From contig NZ_FOIB01000013.1 of NCBI RefSeq assembly GCF_900111765.1, positions 306,094 to 370,093 of the forward strand: a stretch of DNA of 64,000 nt, read 5' to 3'. The stretch comes from Myxococcus fulvus (GTDB taxonomy: Bacteria > Myxococcota > Myxococcia > Myxococcales > Myxococcaceae). The translations under genes and the position numbers were made by a program. Each line of letters begins with the position of its first letter. Within the stretch, counting starts at the first letter, position 1. Below the pieces are notes generated by a model. It saw only the letters and a program-made list of their open reading frames with translations. It was not told the origin of the DNA and made no database searches. Of this stretch, positions 18,466 to 27,793 are shown piece by piece.

Positions 18466-19368
18466 ATGACCCAAGACACTTCGCAGGTGTGGTTCATCAC
18501 GGGCAGCTCGCGTGGCCTCGGCCGCGCGCTCACCCTCGCCGTGCTCGCCGCCGGGCACCGCGTTGTCGCCACGGCGCGCAACCCCGAGTCGCTCGCGGAC
18601 CTCGTTCGCGAGCACGGCGCGCGCATCAAACCGGTGGCCCTCGACGTCACCCAGCCCGAGCAGGCGGAGCGGGCGGTGCGTGAGGCGGTCGAGGCCTTCG
18701 GCCGCATCGACGTGCTGGTGAACAACGCGGGCTACGCCAACATCGACTCGGCGGAGGACCTGGCGCTCGACGACTTCCGCGCGCAGATGGACACCAACTT
18801 CTACGGCGTGGTGCACGTGACGCGGGCGGTGCTGCCGGTGATGCGCGCGCAGCGCCAGGGGCGCATCCTTCAAATCAGCTCGATTGGCGGGCGGCGTGGC
18901 GGCACGCCCGGCCTGAGCGCCTATCAATCCGCGAAGTTCGCGGTCGCGGGCTTCAGTGAGGTGGTGATGAACGAGGTGGCGCCGCTCGGCATCCAGGTGA
19001 CCATCGTGGAGCCGGGGGGCTTCGCCACGGACTGGGCGGGCGCGTCGATGACGATTCATCCCTCGAAGCCCGACTACCAGGCCACGGTGGGGGCGCTCAA
19101 CGCGAGCGTGAGGGTCAACCCCGGCGCGGCGCGCGGTGTGCCCGAGAAGGCGGCGAAGGCGCTGCTGCGGCTCGCGGCGATGGAGAAGCAGCCACGCCGG
19201 TTGCTCCTGGGGAGCGATGCCTACGCCCTCGCCGGGCTGACGCTGCGCGAGATGGGAGCGAGCGACGAGGCCCTGCGCGAGCTGAGCGTCAGCACGGACG
19301 CGGATGGGCTGCCGGACTTCGCGGACACGGAGGTGGGCCGGCGGATGCTGAAGCTTCACGGCACCTGA
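18466..19368 (+). CDS. SDR-family oxidoreductase
   Basis: A 300-residue SDR: ITGSSRGLGRA at the N-terminus, NNAGYAN, ISSIGGRRG with the catalytic Ser, and YQSAKFAVAGF carrying Tyr-x3-Lys. VEPGGFATDW follows the sheet. This is the class often called oxidoreductase/ketoreductase with an extended C-terminus. The last 13 bp overlap the 3-prime end of the convergent COQ4-like gene, so there is no room for a terminator between them. It follows the AraC gene and may be its target. Confidence 0.88.
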   Translation: MTQDTSQVWFITGSSRGLGRALTLAVLAAGHRVVATARNPESLADLVREHGARIKPVALDVTQPEQAERAVREAVEAFGRIDVLVNNAGYANIDSAEDLALDDFRAQMDTNFYGVVHVTRAVLPVMRAQRQGRILQISSIGGRRGGTPGLSAYQSAKFAVAGFSEVVMNEVAPLGIQVTIVEPGGFATDWAGASMTIHPSKPDYQATVGALNASVRVNPGAARGVPEKAAKALLRLAAMEKQPRRLLLGSDAYALAGLTLREMGASDEALRELSVSTDADGLPDFADTEVGRRMLKLHGT

Positions 19369-20129
19369 GCGGCGACGGGTGTGAAGAAGGCGGGGACGGA
19401 GCGGCCCGAGCAGGTGTTCTCTCCGGGGTGCCCGGGTCGGAAGTCCGTCCGCGCCGCGAGGCCGAGTCGTTGCCGCAGAAGGTCCAGCGGCTCCTCCATC
19501 AGGGACTCGAGGCGCGCGCCCAGGAGGGCGGTGGCGGCGACGCCCCGGACGAAGTCGTGGGCCTGGATGCGCCCTTCGTAGATGTCGCGAAGGTGCTTGT
19601 ACTTGTCGCGGAGGATGTCCGGGTGCACGGAGGCCGCCGCCAGGAACAAGGCGAGCGCGGAGGGGGCGAGTCCGAACACGAACGACTGGACGGCGACCTC
19701 GTCCGCGTCCGACGTCTCATAGGCGCCCAGGACGTGGAAGAAGTCGTGGCACTTGTTGAGCCGGTGAACGGCGTAGCGGGTGGGCGTCGCCTCCGGGTCG
19801 AGCTCGGACTGGATGGGGAAGAAGTCCGGGGTCAGCCGGTAGTGCGCCATGTAGGCCGCGTAGCAACGGCCGAACGAGCCCTCCGGCAGGGTGGCGAGGG
19901 CCTCGAGTTCGGGAAGGGCCGGGTCCCAGAGCTCGGCATGGAGCTCGCGGAACCCGGGCACCGACAGCAGCAAGGCATCACTGGCGGCGAGCAGCTCGGG
20001 CTCGGTGAGGACGGGGATGACCTCCCCCAGCGTCACGCGCTGGTTCACCAGGTCGCGGGCCTGCTCGACGAGCGTGGTCGGCTCCGCCAGGGGAGCCTCG
20101 AATGACAGACGGTCCGCACGAGTGTGCAT
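19356..20129 (-). CDS. COQ4-family protein
   Basis: A 257-residue helical protein with the COQ4 zinc-ligand motif HDxxHx11E, seen as HDFFHVLGAYETSDADE, preceded by AAYMAHYRLTPDFFPI. In mitochondria COQ4 works in ubiquinone synthesis, and recent work links it to C1 decarboxylation/hydroxylation of the ring. Myxobacteria use menaquinone, so this homologue may serve another quinone or polyketide-type substrate. ATG 20129 has GGGGGAGG upstream. It overlaps the SDR gene by 13 bp at the 3-prime ends. The family call is firm; the function is not. Confidence 0.78.
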   Translation of the reverse strand: MHTRADRLSFEAPLAEPTTLVEQARDLVNQRVTLGEVIPVLTEPELLAASDALLLSVPGFRELHAELWDPALPELEALATLPEGSFGRCYAAYMAHYRLTPDFFPIQSELDPEATPTRYAVHRLNKCHDFFHVLGAYETSDADEVAVQSFVFGLAPSALALFLAAASVHPDILRDKYKHLRDIYEGRIQAHDFVRGVAATALLGARLESLMEEPLDLLRQRLGLAARTDFRPGHPGENTCSGRSVPAFFTPVAAQVP

Positions 20130-20271
20130 GCCTCCCCCCATCTGCACACGATAAGCCATCCCCCCGGCGCCTGTCATTCCGGGGGGATGCGAGGTGTTCA
20201 AGAGGGGATGCCGCGCCCCTACACGTCAATGGCCAGGGATTGACGCGTCAACGAGGGCCCGAGGGCCTCGC

Positions 20272-21612
20272 TCATTCCGCCTTCGCGGCGGGGTACAGGT
20301 CCGCGGGAAGCCGCATGGAGGACAGCAGCTCGCGGAACACCTGCCAGCGGCGCTCGGGCGAGGTGTCGGCGCCCATGTGGCGCTCGACGTACTGCTTCAC
20401 CAGGTCCTGGCCCAGGTTGTAGTTGATGACATACGCGCGATAGGAGTCGATGAAGGCCATCTTCTGCGTCGCCCGCTCCACGGACACCAGGCCGTAGCGC
20501 ACGAACCAGTCCCGCGTCGCCTCGCGGCTGAGCTGCCCGTCCAGGTACCGGCGCGCGCCCTCGTTGCTCGCGTAGGACAGCTTCGCCGCCAGCGCCTCCA
20601 CGGCCACGTAGTTGGCCGCGCGCTTCGGGTCGAGCCCCGCCAGCGGGAAGAGGACGTCCCGCAGGTACGCCTCCGCGTCCGGGAACGCCACGTCGATGCC
20701 GTAGTTCGCGCTGCCCTCGGCGATGAGCGACATGGGCGAGTGCAGCGGATACACCGTCAGCTCCACCCACCCGCGTCCGCGCACCAGGTGCTGCTCCAGC
20801 AGCGCGTTGTAGACGTGGTGCCCCGGATAGCCCTCGTGCGCCGCCAGGTCGATGGCGCGCAGGATGTAGAAGGGCAGGTCCGTGTTGATTTGAATGACGC
20901 TGGTCGAGTTGCCCTTGTACCAGTTGTACCCGCTCCACGGCTTGTTGGTGACGTACTCCAACGTGAAGTGCTCGTTGGCGGGCAGCTCCACGTGCTGGAG
21001 CGTGCGGCGCCGGGCCTCCTGGATGGCGACGCGGAAGACCTCGTCCAGCTTGTCCTTCGGGATGACGAAGTCGTTGCGGAAGCGGTCCAACCGGTCGACC
21101 AGCGGCCCCTGGCCGGGCAGGCGCTTGTCCAGCTCGGCGAGCACCGCCTCGAACTCCGCGTCGGTGTGCCCCGGGTCCTTCGCGCCGTAGAGCGCCTGGC
21201 TCTCCTCGTCGAACTTCATCTTCTCGCCCGACAGCATCCGCACCCTCGCCTCCAGCGAGCGCAGCTGGGTCAACAGGAAGCGGTGGCGCATCGCGAGCAG
21301 CTCATCGGCAGGCACCGGCGTCGCCTCCACCGCGGCCACCATGGCGGCCGCACGCGCGGCAATCTCGGGCAGGGGCAGCTTCGTGGCCTCGGCCTCCTTC
21401 GCCCAGGCCTCCGGCCCGTAGTAGGCGTCCACGTAGTTGCCGTCGTGCTGCCCGACGGCGAGGACCAGCTTCACGTACTGCTCGGCGGGGGCGTCCAGCG
21501 GGGAGGGCGTCGTCATGGAGGTTCCTGGGGAGGGCGCCGCACCTCGCGTCGCGCAGGCGAGCGTCAGCGAGGTGAAGACGAGAGCGGTCAGGCGTCGGAG
21601 GCTCGAGTGCAT
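20272..21612 (-). CDS. DUF885 lipoprotein, putative metalloprotease
   Basis: A 446-residue lipoprotein (signal MHSSLRRLTALVFTSLTLAC, lipobox TLAC). The second half carries HEGYPGHH, a zinc-binding motif typical of DUF885 proteins, followed by IAEGSANYG with the third ligand Glu. DUF885 proteins resemble gluzincin-type peptidases, but no substrate has been shown for this group. It lies upstream of, and on the same strand as, the two-component genes (50 bp gap), so it may share their transcript. Confidence 0.82.
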   Translation of the reverse strand: MHSSLRRLTALVFTSLTLACATRGAAPSPGTSMTTPSPLDAPAEQYVKLVLAVGQHDGNYVDAYYGPEAWAKEAEATKLPLPEIAARAAAMVAAVEATPVPADELLAMRHRFLLTQLRSLEARVRMLSGEKMKFDEESQALYGAKDPGHTDAEFEAVLAELDKRLPGQGPLVDRLDRFRNDFVIPKDKLDEVFRVAIQEARRRTLQHVELPANEHFTLEYVTNKPWSGYNWYKGNSTSVIQINTDLPFYILRAIDLAAHEGYPGHHVYNALLEQHLVRGRGWVELTVYPLHSPMSLIAEGSANYGIDVAFPDAEAYLRDVLFPLAGLDPKRAANYVAVEALAAKLSYASNEGARRYLDGQLSREATRDWFVRYGLVSVERATQKMAFIDSYRAYVINYNLGQDLVKQYVERHMGADTSPERRWQVFRELLSSMRLPADLYPAAKAE

Positions 21613-21661
21613 GGCGATGCCCGTTGTAGATGGCCCCGGCCATGAGTTCCAGCGCTCGCGC

Positions 21662-22852
21662 TCACGAAGGCCAGGTCAGCCGGACATGTGTGCCATGCGG
21701 CTCCACCGCGCGGAGGTCCAGCGTCCACTGGAACCGGCGCGCCAGCCGCTCCACGAGCGACAGGCCCACCCCGAAGCCTCGCTGCTCGGGCTCGCTCCGA
21801 CCGAAGCCCACCCCCGTGTCTTCGATGCTCCATGACTCGGGCGTGACGCGGATGACGATGCGCCCCTCCTCCGTATACGCGAGCGCGTTCTTGATGAGGT
21901 TGCCCAGCATCACCCGCGCCACGGAGCCGGGCAGCGGCACGACGACCTCGCCCGTCGCCTCGAGGACGAGCTCCACGTCTCCCCGAGCGAGGTGGTCACC
22001 GTACAGCGCGAGCAGCTCGCGAGAGATGCCCACCAGTCCACACGTCTCATCCGAGCGCCCCGGCCGCGCCAGCCAGAGGATGCCCTCCGTCAGCAGGCCC
22101 ATCTGGAGGACCGCCTGCCGCAGCCGCCCGAAGGTCGCCGAGTCCCTGGGCGGGTCCAGCTCCAGTATCTCCACCGCGCCCTGGGCCACGGCGAGCGGCG
22201 TGCGCAGCTCATGACTGGCGTCCCGGTTGAACGCCCGCTCCCGCTCCAACAGCTCCTGGATGCGGACATCCCGGGCACTCAAGGCCTGGGACAGGGCCCG
22301 CACCTCGGTGACGACGATGTCCTCGTCTCGCGGCGCCTGGCCCGACTGGACCTGCGCGACGAGCCGCTCCAGCGGAACCCCCAGCCGCCTGGCGACCAGC
22401 AGGGAGAGCCCGGCGGCCCCCAGCAGCGCAAGCATGGCGCTCACCACCAAAAGGCCCGACGTGCGACGCAGCTGGCGCGTGGTGCGGGTCAGCTCCGTCG
22501 TGTCGAGCACGCCGTAGCGCGTGAGGCCCGTCGACACGTCCGGTCGCACCGCGACATGGAAGTGTCCATGCCCGGGAGGAAAGATTTCGTACTCGCCACC
22601 CAGCGCGTCCGAGGGCACCTCCGCCCGGAGCCACGACGGCAGGCTCTCGTGGCCGACATAGGTCCTGATGCCGAGTGGCATCGCCCCAGCACCGCCACGC
22701 CCATCCATCGCGGTGGCGACGAGCCGCGCGAAGAGGGTGTCCTCGAGGTCGTAGCTGAAGAGCGTGAAGAACGCCCCCATGAGGACCAGCGAGAGCGCCG
22801 CGGACGACACCATGGCCCCCAAGAGGAGCCCTCGTATCGACCTAGTCCTCAC
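21662..22852 (-). CDS. Membrane sensor histidine kinase
   Basis: A 396-residue two-pass kinase: TM1 about residues 9-31, a short periplasmic sensor region (32-130), TM2 about 133-153, HAMP-like linker, H-box SHELRTPLAVAQGAVEIL with His214, N-box NLIKNALAYTEE, and G-boxes DTGVGFG and GFGVGLSL. GTG 22852 was preferred because it gives a basic N-terminus before TM1 and overlaps the response regulator stop by 11 bp; ATG 22813 is possible. The gene pair is a standard OmpR/EnvZ-like system. The sensed signal is unknown; the His-rich GHGHFHV patch near residue 95 could bind metal. Confidence 0.86.
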   Translation of the reverse strand: MRTRSIRGLLLGAMVSSAALSLVLMGAFFTLFSYDLEDTLFARLVATAMDGRGGAGAMPLGIRTYVGHESLPSWLRAEVPSDALGGEYEIFPPGHGHFHVAVRPDVSTGLTRYGVLDTTELTRTTRQLRRTSGLLVVSAMLALLGAAGLSLLVARRLGVPLERLVAQVQSGQAPRDEDIVVTEVRALSQALSARDVRIQELLERERAFNRDASHELRTPLAVAQGAVEILELDPPRDSATFGRLRQAVLQMGLLTEGILWLARPGRSDETCGLVGISRELLALYGDHLARGDVELVLEATGEVVVPLPGSVARVMLGNLIKNALAYTEEGRIVIRVTPESWSIEDTGVGFGRSEPEQRGFGVGLSLVERLARRFQWTLDLRAVEPHGTHVRLTWPS

Positions 22853-23516
22853 GGGCCTCCAGGCTGTAGCCCTTGTTGCGGTGGGTGGTGATGCCGTCGC
22901 CCATCCCCAGCTCGGCGAGCGCGCCTCGCAGCGCATAGACGTGCGTGCGCAGGGCGCTGGACTCCGGTGCGTCGTCGCCCCAGAGCTGATGGGCGAGCGT
23001 CGCCGTCGACACGGGCTCGGGCGCGGACTCCATCAGCAGCTTGAGGAGCAACGCCTCGGTCCGGTTGAGTCGCACGCCGCGCTCGCCGCGCCGGGCCTGT
23101 CCGGTGTCGGGCTCCAGGGTGAGCGAGCCCACCGTCAGACGCCGACCGCTCGGAGGCACGGGGCGGCGCGCCAGGGCCTGGAGCCGCAGCCGCAGCTCCC
23201 TCAGCGAGAACGGCTTGACCAGGTAGTCGTCCGCGCCTGCCCGGAAGCCCTCCTCCTTGTCCTCGAGCGTGTCGCGCGCGGTGAGCATGAGGATGGGCAC
23301 CAGTCGGGCGGCGAGCTGCCGGTAGCGCTGACACAGCTCGATGCCGCTCATCCCCGGCAGCATCAGGTCCAGCACGATGACGTCGTACTCGTGGCTCAGC
23401 GCGAGCGTGAGCCCCTGGGGCCCGGTGGCGGCGAAGTCGAGCTGGAAGTCCGCGCCCAGGAACCTCTCGATGTTGGCCTGGAGGTCACGGTTGTCTTCGA
23501 CGACGAGCACTCGCAT
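22842..23516 (-). CDS. OmpR/PhoB-family response regulator
   Basis: A 224-residue response regulator: receiver domain 1-115 with VVEDN acidic pair, phosphoacceptor Asp50 in VLDLMLPG, Thr in MLTARD and Lys in YLVKPFSL. The winged-helix output domain covers 128-220 (LTLEPDTG, LNRTEALLLKLLME, LRTHVYALRGAL, HRNKGYSLE). It overlaps the kinase gene by 11 bp. The kinase and the DUF885 lipoprotein follow on the same strand. Confidence 0.9.
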   Translation of the reverse strand: MRVLVVEDNRDLQANIERFLGADFQLDFAATGPQGLTLALSHEYDVIVLDLMLPGMSGIELCQRYRQLAARLVPILMLTARDTLEDKEEGFRAGADDYLVKPFSLRELRLRLQALARRPVPPSGRRLTVGSLTLEPDTGQARRGERGVRLNRTEALLLKLLMESAPEPVSTATLAHQLWGDDAPESSALRTHVYALRGALAELGMGDGITTHRNKGYSLEARED

Positions 23517-23657
23517 GAGCGGGCAGGGGACCTCGGGAGGGCAGGACGGTCGCAGGCTATCCGATGGAACGTCAATCGAACGTCAACCGCGGGTTGACGC
23601 CTGTCCGACACAGCGGAGGGCAGGGTGACGGTGAAGCTCACCTCTCAGGAGTCCACC

Positions 23658-24455
23658 ATGTTCCGCTGGCTGTCGCTGTGCGTGCTGTTGCTGTCCGCCT
23701 CCCTCGCCCGGGCCGATGACCCGACGCCATCGCTGGACGTTCGCGGCGCGGATGGAGAGCGCATCCCCACGCGGGTGCTCGAGCCCGAAGGGCGCCACGC
23801 GAATCCACCCATCGCCGTCCTGCTGCACGGCCTCACGCGCCGCAAGGAGGACTGGCTGTCGGACGCGGGGCCCACGCATGGCGGGGTCCTGAAGGACGAA
23901 CTCCTGCGGGCCGGCTACCGCGTCTATCTCCTCGATGCGCGACTGCACGGAGAGCGGGCGAACCCCGAGGCGAAGCCCGGGGCGCTCGCGAAGCTGGCTC
24001 ACAAGGGCGAGCCCGCGCGGTACATGAAGATGATCGCTGACACCGTGCGGGATGCCCACGCGCTGCTGTCCGCGGTGCTCGCCCAGGGCAAGCCGCCGCG
24101 CGTGCTCGTCGTCGGGTACAGCATGGGCGCCCAGGCGGGGCTCCTCCTGGCGGCGCGTGAGAAGCGCGTCACCCACCTCATCACCATGGTGCCGCCCCAC
24201 ATCGACCCGTCGATGGAGGAGGTCGCCCCGTCGCGGCACATGTCGACGATTCGCCAGGACTGGTTGCTGCTGACCGCGAACCAGGATGACTTCGCGCCCG
24301 TCGCCGACAGCCGCGCCCTGTTCGACGCCGCTCCGTCCGTGCGCAAGATTCACAAGACGTTCGACAGTGGACACGCCCTCCCCAGGGAATACCTGGACGA
24401 GGTGCGGCGCTGGCTCACGGCGAGCCACCGCGCGCCCGGGCGCAAGTCGCCCTGA
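23658..24455 (+). CDS. Secreted alpha/beta hydrolase
   Basis: A 265-residue protein with a signal peptide (MFRWLSLCVLLLSASLARA). The oxyanion motif VLLHGLTRRKEDW and nucleophile elbow GYSMGA are clear, and DSGHALP near the end carries the catalytic His; a Dienelactone-hydrolase-like fold is likely. It is divergent from the two-component genes (141 bp). CAGGAG lies upstream of the ATG. The substrate is unknown. Confidence 0.85.
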   Translation: MFRWLSLCVLLLSASLARADDPTPSLDVRGADGERIPTRVLEPEGRHANPPIAVLLHGLTRRKEDWLSDAGPTHGGVLKDELLRAGYRVYLLDARLHGERANPEAKPGALAKLAHKGEPARYMKMIADTVRDAHALLSAVLAQGKPPRVLVVGYSMGAQAGLLLAAREKRVTHLITMVPPHIDPSMEEVAPSRHMSTIRQDWLLLTANQDDFAPVADSRALFDAAPSVRKIHKTFDSGHALPREYLDEVRRWLTASHRAPGRKSP

Positions 24456-24528
24456 GCACGTCTTCGCGCGACCCTGGATGTCTCGCGTTGTTTGGTCAAC
24501 GAACAGGGGAGCGGCGTCTGGATTCGAG

Positions 24529-24546
24529 GCCTCGCCCAGGCGAGGC
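24529..24546. other. Perfect hairpin upstream of histidine kinase
   Basis: GCCTCGCC-CA-GGCGAGGC, an 8-bp perfect inverted repeat, ends 19 bp before the ATG at 24566. There is no T-run, so it could be an operator or a leader hairpin that covers the ribosome site; it may equally end transcription of the preceding hydrolase gene. Confidence 0.4.
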
Positions 24547-24565
24547 GTCGCACTAAAGTCGAAGC

Positions 24566-25843
24566 ATGAAGTTCCTTGGTGAACTGGACGAGACCTCTCG
24601 AGCACGGACCCAACGCTGCAACCGCCGTCTCACGGACCCGAACCGGCTGCAGGCCATCCGGGAGACCGGGTTGATGGACACGCCCCAGGAGGAGGCGTTC
24701 GACCGCCTCGCGCGGCTGGCGGCGCAGCTGCTCGACGTGCCGTTGACCATCATGTCCCTGGTGGACTCCGAGCGGCAGTTCTTCAAGGCGGACTTCGGGC
24801 TGCCCTCGCCGTTCCGGGAGAGCCGGCAGCTCCCCATCGACGCCTCGCTGTGCCGCTACACGCTCGAGGGAGACCCCATCATCTCCGGGAACGCGCCCGC
24901 GGACCCGTTCCTGAAGTTCCATCCCTCGACCGGCCCCTGGGGCATCGTCGCCCTCATCGTGCTCCCGTTGATCAACCCCGAGGGGCACGTGCTGGGGACC
25001 TTCTGCTGCATCCAACCGAAGGTGCGCGAGTGGACCGAGCAGGACCTCACGGTGATGCGCGAGCTGACGGCGTCCATCATGACGGAGATCAACCTCCGCA
25101 ATCAGATACAGAAGCTCAAGGCCGAGCAGAACCTCCGGGACACCTTCGTCGCGGCGCTCACGCACGACCTGCGCACCCCGCTGTCGGTGGCGAAGATGAG
25201 CGTGCAGGTGTTGGGCAAGCGCCACGCGGACCTGCCGGGCGTGCAGACCTCCGTGGCCCGGGTGAGCGGGAGCCTGGACCGCGCGGAGCGGATGATCCAG
25301 AACCTGCTGGACGCAAGCCGCCTCCAGGCCGGCAAGCGGGTGTCGCTCGAGATGACGGAGTGTGACTTCCACGCGCTCACGTCGCAGACGCTGGACGAGC
25401 TCGCCGCGCTCTATCCGGACCGCTTCGTCCTGAAGGCGCAGGGCCTGTTCAAGATGAGGGGGGACCCGCTGGGGCTGCGCCGCATCGTCGAGAACCTGGC
25501 CTCCAACGCGGCGAAGTACGGCGCGCCGGGCACGCCGATTGAAGTCCTGCTCTCACGCGACGGACGGCAGCTGGTGCTCCAGGTGCGCAACCAGGGCACG
25601 CCCATCCCCGCCACCGACTTGCAGACCATCTTCGAGCCGTTCCACCGCACGGTGTCCGCGACCGTGAGCGCGCAGAAGGGCTGGGGGCTGGGCCTGCCCC
25701 TGGTGAAGGGGCTCGCCGAAGCGCATGGTGGCAAGGTCCGCGTGACGAGCTCCATCGAGGAAGGGACCTGCTTCACCGTCACGCTCCCGGACGAGGCGGG
25801 GTCCTTCGACATCTCGTTCCTCGGCATGAGCCGCGGCGCCTGA
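24566..25843 (+). CDS. GAF-domain sensor histidine kinase
   Basis: A 425-residue cytoplasmic kinase. Residues 25-180 form a GAF domain of the type with DTPQEEAFDRLARLAAQLLDVP and CRYTLEG, often a redox or light-sensing fold. The H-box is THDLRTPLSVAKM with His200; N-box ENLASNAAKYG; G-box GWGLGLPLVKGLAEAHGG. No partner response regulator lies next to it (orphan). No signal peptide or membrane segment is seen. A Cys pair (FCCIQ) in the GAF core might sense redox state, but this is speculation. Confidence 0.87.
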   Translation: MKFLGELDETSRARTQRCNRRLTDPNRLQAIRETGLMDTPQEEAFDRLARLAAQLLDVPLTIMSLVDSERQFFKADFGLPSPFRESRQLPIDASLCRYTLEGDPIISGNAPADPFLKFHPSTGPWGIVALIVLPLINPEGHVLGTFCCIQPKVREWTEQDLTVMRELTASIMTEINLRNQIQKLKAEQNLRDTFVAALTHDLRTPLSVAKMSVQVLGKRHADLPGVQTSVARVSGSLDRAERMIQNLLDASRLQAGKRVSLEMTECDFHALTSQTLDELAALYPDRFVLKAQGLFKMRGDPLGLRRIVENLASNAAKYGAPGTPIEVLLSRDGRQLVLQVRNQGTPIPATDLQTIFEPFHRTVSATVSAQKGWGLGLPLVKGLAEAHGGKVRVTSSIEEGTCFTVTLPDEAGSFDISFLGMSRGA

Positions 25844-25865
25844 GCGGGCGCGGCGCGCTCCTGGC

Positions 25866-26681
25866 TCAGGTCGGGTTCGCCTCCCACGACAGAGCGAGCT
25901 CGCTCCGCCAGGAGACGCCCTGGGCCGAGTCCACGCGCAGGTAGGTCTCGCGGAGGGGGACGCACGGCGTGCGCTCCTTGCCGTGGAGGTGGGCGAAGAG
26001 GCGGGCCCAGGAAGGGCCCACGGAGTGGGGCGGTCCGGCGTGCGCGAGCGTGACGGCCTGCACCTCGGGCAGCTCCAGGATGGCGACGCCCTCCGGGGTG
26101 GCCCCGGGGGGCAGGGGGACGCACCAGGACTGGTCCGCGTCGTCCTCGCGGTACTCCGCTTCGTGGAAGAGACAGAAGGGCGCCCCGGCCACGTGGGGGC
26201 CGCACGCGGCGAACAGCCGGGGGAAGAACACCGACGCGTCGGAGTAGCGCCCCCGGGCCCGGTGCACGGCGACACGAACGGGTGGGAGCCAGCGTTCGAC
26301 GAGGGGCGGTGGCGCGCGCAGATAGGTCTCCGCCCGCGCCTGGTTCTCGAGCAGCGTGTCCAGCGCGAGCACGGCGCGGCGCGCGCTGGCGGCCTCCTCG
26401 GCGAGCCGGGAGCGTACGCGCGCGAGCTGCTCCGCGAGCGAGACCCCCTGGCCCAACTGCGTGAGCACCCCGTGAATCTCCTCCAGGGAGAGCTTCAGGT
26501 CGCGCAGCGCGCGCACGGTGTGGGCCAGCGAGATGTCGTGCTCGGTGTAGTAGCGGTAGCCCGAGGAGGCGTCCACGCGAGAGGGCTCGAGCAGCCCCTT
26601 CTCCTGGTAGAGCCGCAACGCCTTCACGGTGAGCCCGGTGATGCGAGACACCTCGCCGATGGAGTACAGCAGCCCGCTCAC
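25866..26681 (-). CDS. MerR regulator with GyrI-like effector domain
   Basis: A 271-residue BmrR-type regulator: winged helix at 1-75 (YSIGEVSRITGLTVKALRLY, EPSRVDASSGYRYY), coiled coil 76-125, and a C-terminal GyrI-like ligand domain from about 140 to the end (ARGRYSDASVFFPRLF). Such domains bind drugs or amphipathic compounds. It starts with GTG at 26681, with AGGAG upstream, and overlaps the stop of the hydrolase gene (GTGA). It probably regulates that operon through the palindrome at 27794-27812. Confidence 0.86.
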   Translation of the reverse strand: MSGLLYSIGEVSRITGLTVKALRLYQEKGLLEPSRVDASSGYRYYTEHDISLAHTVRALRDLKLSLEEIHGVLTQLGQGVSLAEQLARVRSRLAEEAASARRAVLALDTLLENQARAETYLRAPPPLVERWLPPVRVAVHRARGRYSDASVFFPRLFAACGPHVAGAPFCLFHEAEYREDDADQSWCVPLPPGATPEGVAILELPEVQAVTLAHAGPPHSVGPSWARLFAHLHGKERTPCVPLRETYLRVDSAQGVSWRSELALSWEANPT

Positions 26682-27763
26682 CGCTCCTCCTGGAGGAAGG
26701 CGCGCACCGTGGCCGCGAAGGTCTCGGGCTGCTCCTCGAAGGGGAAGTGCCCGCTGCCCGCCAGCTCCACCCGCCGCGCGTGGGGAATCGCTTCTACCAC
26801 GCGCGTGGTGGCCGAGCGCGGCTGCAGGTCCTGGTCGCCATGGATGACGAGCGTGCGCGCGCGCACCCGGCGCAGCCATCCACTCCAGTCGTGATGCCGT
26901 CCCAGGCTCAGGTAGAGCCCGAGCGAGAGGAAGCCTCCGACGCTCCCGGCCTCGGGAGTCCTCGCGTCGGGGCGCTCCGCTCGCGCGGCCCGGGCGTACA
27001 GCGGTCCGAAGGCCGCGAAGTGCTCGGCGAGGCGGGACTCGTCGTCCTTCAGGCGGGCCGGGAAGTCGAAGGTGTGCTTCAGCCAGGCGTCCAGCTCCCG
27101 CTGTCCGGGTTCGTCCAGACGGGTGCGCACCTGGGTGAACAGGTCATCGCCCTCCGAGGGCATCGTCACCAACGGGGCCGGCGCCACGAGCACGAGCGCG
27201 TCCACCCTCTCCGGCCACTCCGCCGCGTACAGCAGGGCGAGCAGGGCCCCGAAGGAGTGGCCCACCAACGTCAGGCGCTCCTGGCCGAGCAGGCGCCGGA
27301 TGCGCTCCAGGTCCGCGAGCTGCGCGGCGAGTCCCAGGCGGGCCTCCACTTCCTGCAGGGCCCGCCAGGTGCCTCCGGGAGGCGGCTGGGAGACGGGCCG
27401 TGAGGAGGCGCCACAGCCTCGCTGGTCATAGAAGTGCCAGCGCAGGGAATCGCCTGTCAGCGCCGCCGCGCGCCATGGGTGCGCTGGAGGCAGGCCAGGG
27501 CCGCCGTGCACGACGACGACGTCCCGACCGTCGCCCACGACGACGTGGCGCAGCCGCACCTCCTCGGTCACCTGCCAGGACGAGGCGTCGGCGCGTTGTC
27601 CCGGTGGAACGTCCAGCGTCTCGCCCCGCGCGGCCAGCACCTGCGTCACGGTGCCGGGGTGGAAGAGGGCTCGCCCCATCCACCACCAGGCGCCCGCCGC
27701 CGCGCCCGCCAGCAGGATGAGGGTTCCAAGGATTGCCGCCGCCATGCGCTTCCTCCGAGACAT
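26678..27763 (-). CDS. Membrane-anchored alpha/beta hydrolase (proline iminopeptidase-like)
   Basis: A 361-residue protein with one N-terminal membrane segment (AAAILGTLILLAGAAAGAWWW). The hydrolase domain has VVVHGGPGLPPAH and FYDQRGCGASS, typical of proline iminopeptidase-like S33 enzymes, nucleophile GHSFGA, and GSGHFPFEE with the catalytic His. The start is uncertain: ATG 27763 was taken, with ATG 27778 as an alternative, and neither has a strong ribosome site. Coupled to the MerR gene downstream. Likely periplasm-facing. Confidence 0.82.
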   Translation of the reverse strand: MSRRKRMAAAILGTLILLAGAAAGAWWWMGRALFHPGTVTQVLAARGETLDVPPGQRADASSWQVTEEVRLRHVVVGDGRDVVVVHGGPGLPPAHPWRAAALTGDSLRWHFYDQRGCGASSRPVSQPPPGGTWRALQEVEARLGLAAQLADLERIRRLLGQERLTLVGHSFGALLALLYAAEWPERVDALVLVAPAPLVTMPSEGDDLFTQVRTRLDEPGQRELDAWLKHTFDFPARLKDDESRLAEHFAAFGPLYARAARAERPDARTPEAGSVGGFLSLGLYLSLGRHHDWSGWLRRVRARTLVIHGDQDLQPRSATTRVVEAIPHARRVELAGSGHFPFEEQPETFAATVRAFLQEER

Positions 27764-27793
27764 GTCCGTGGGTGACATGCCCGGAGGGTGGCG

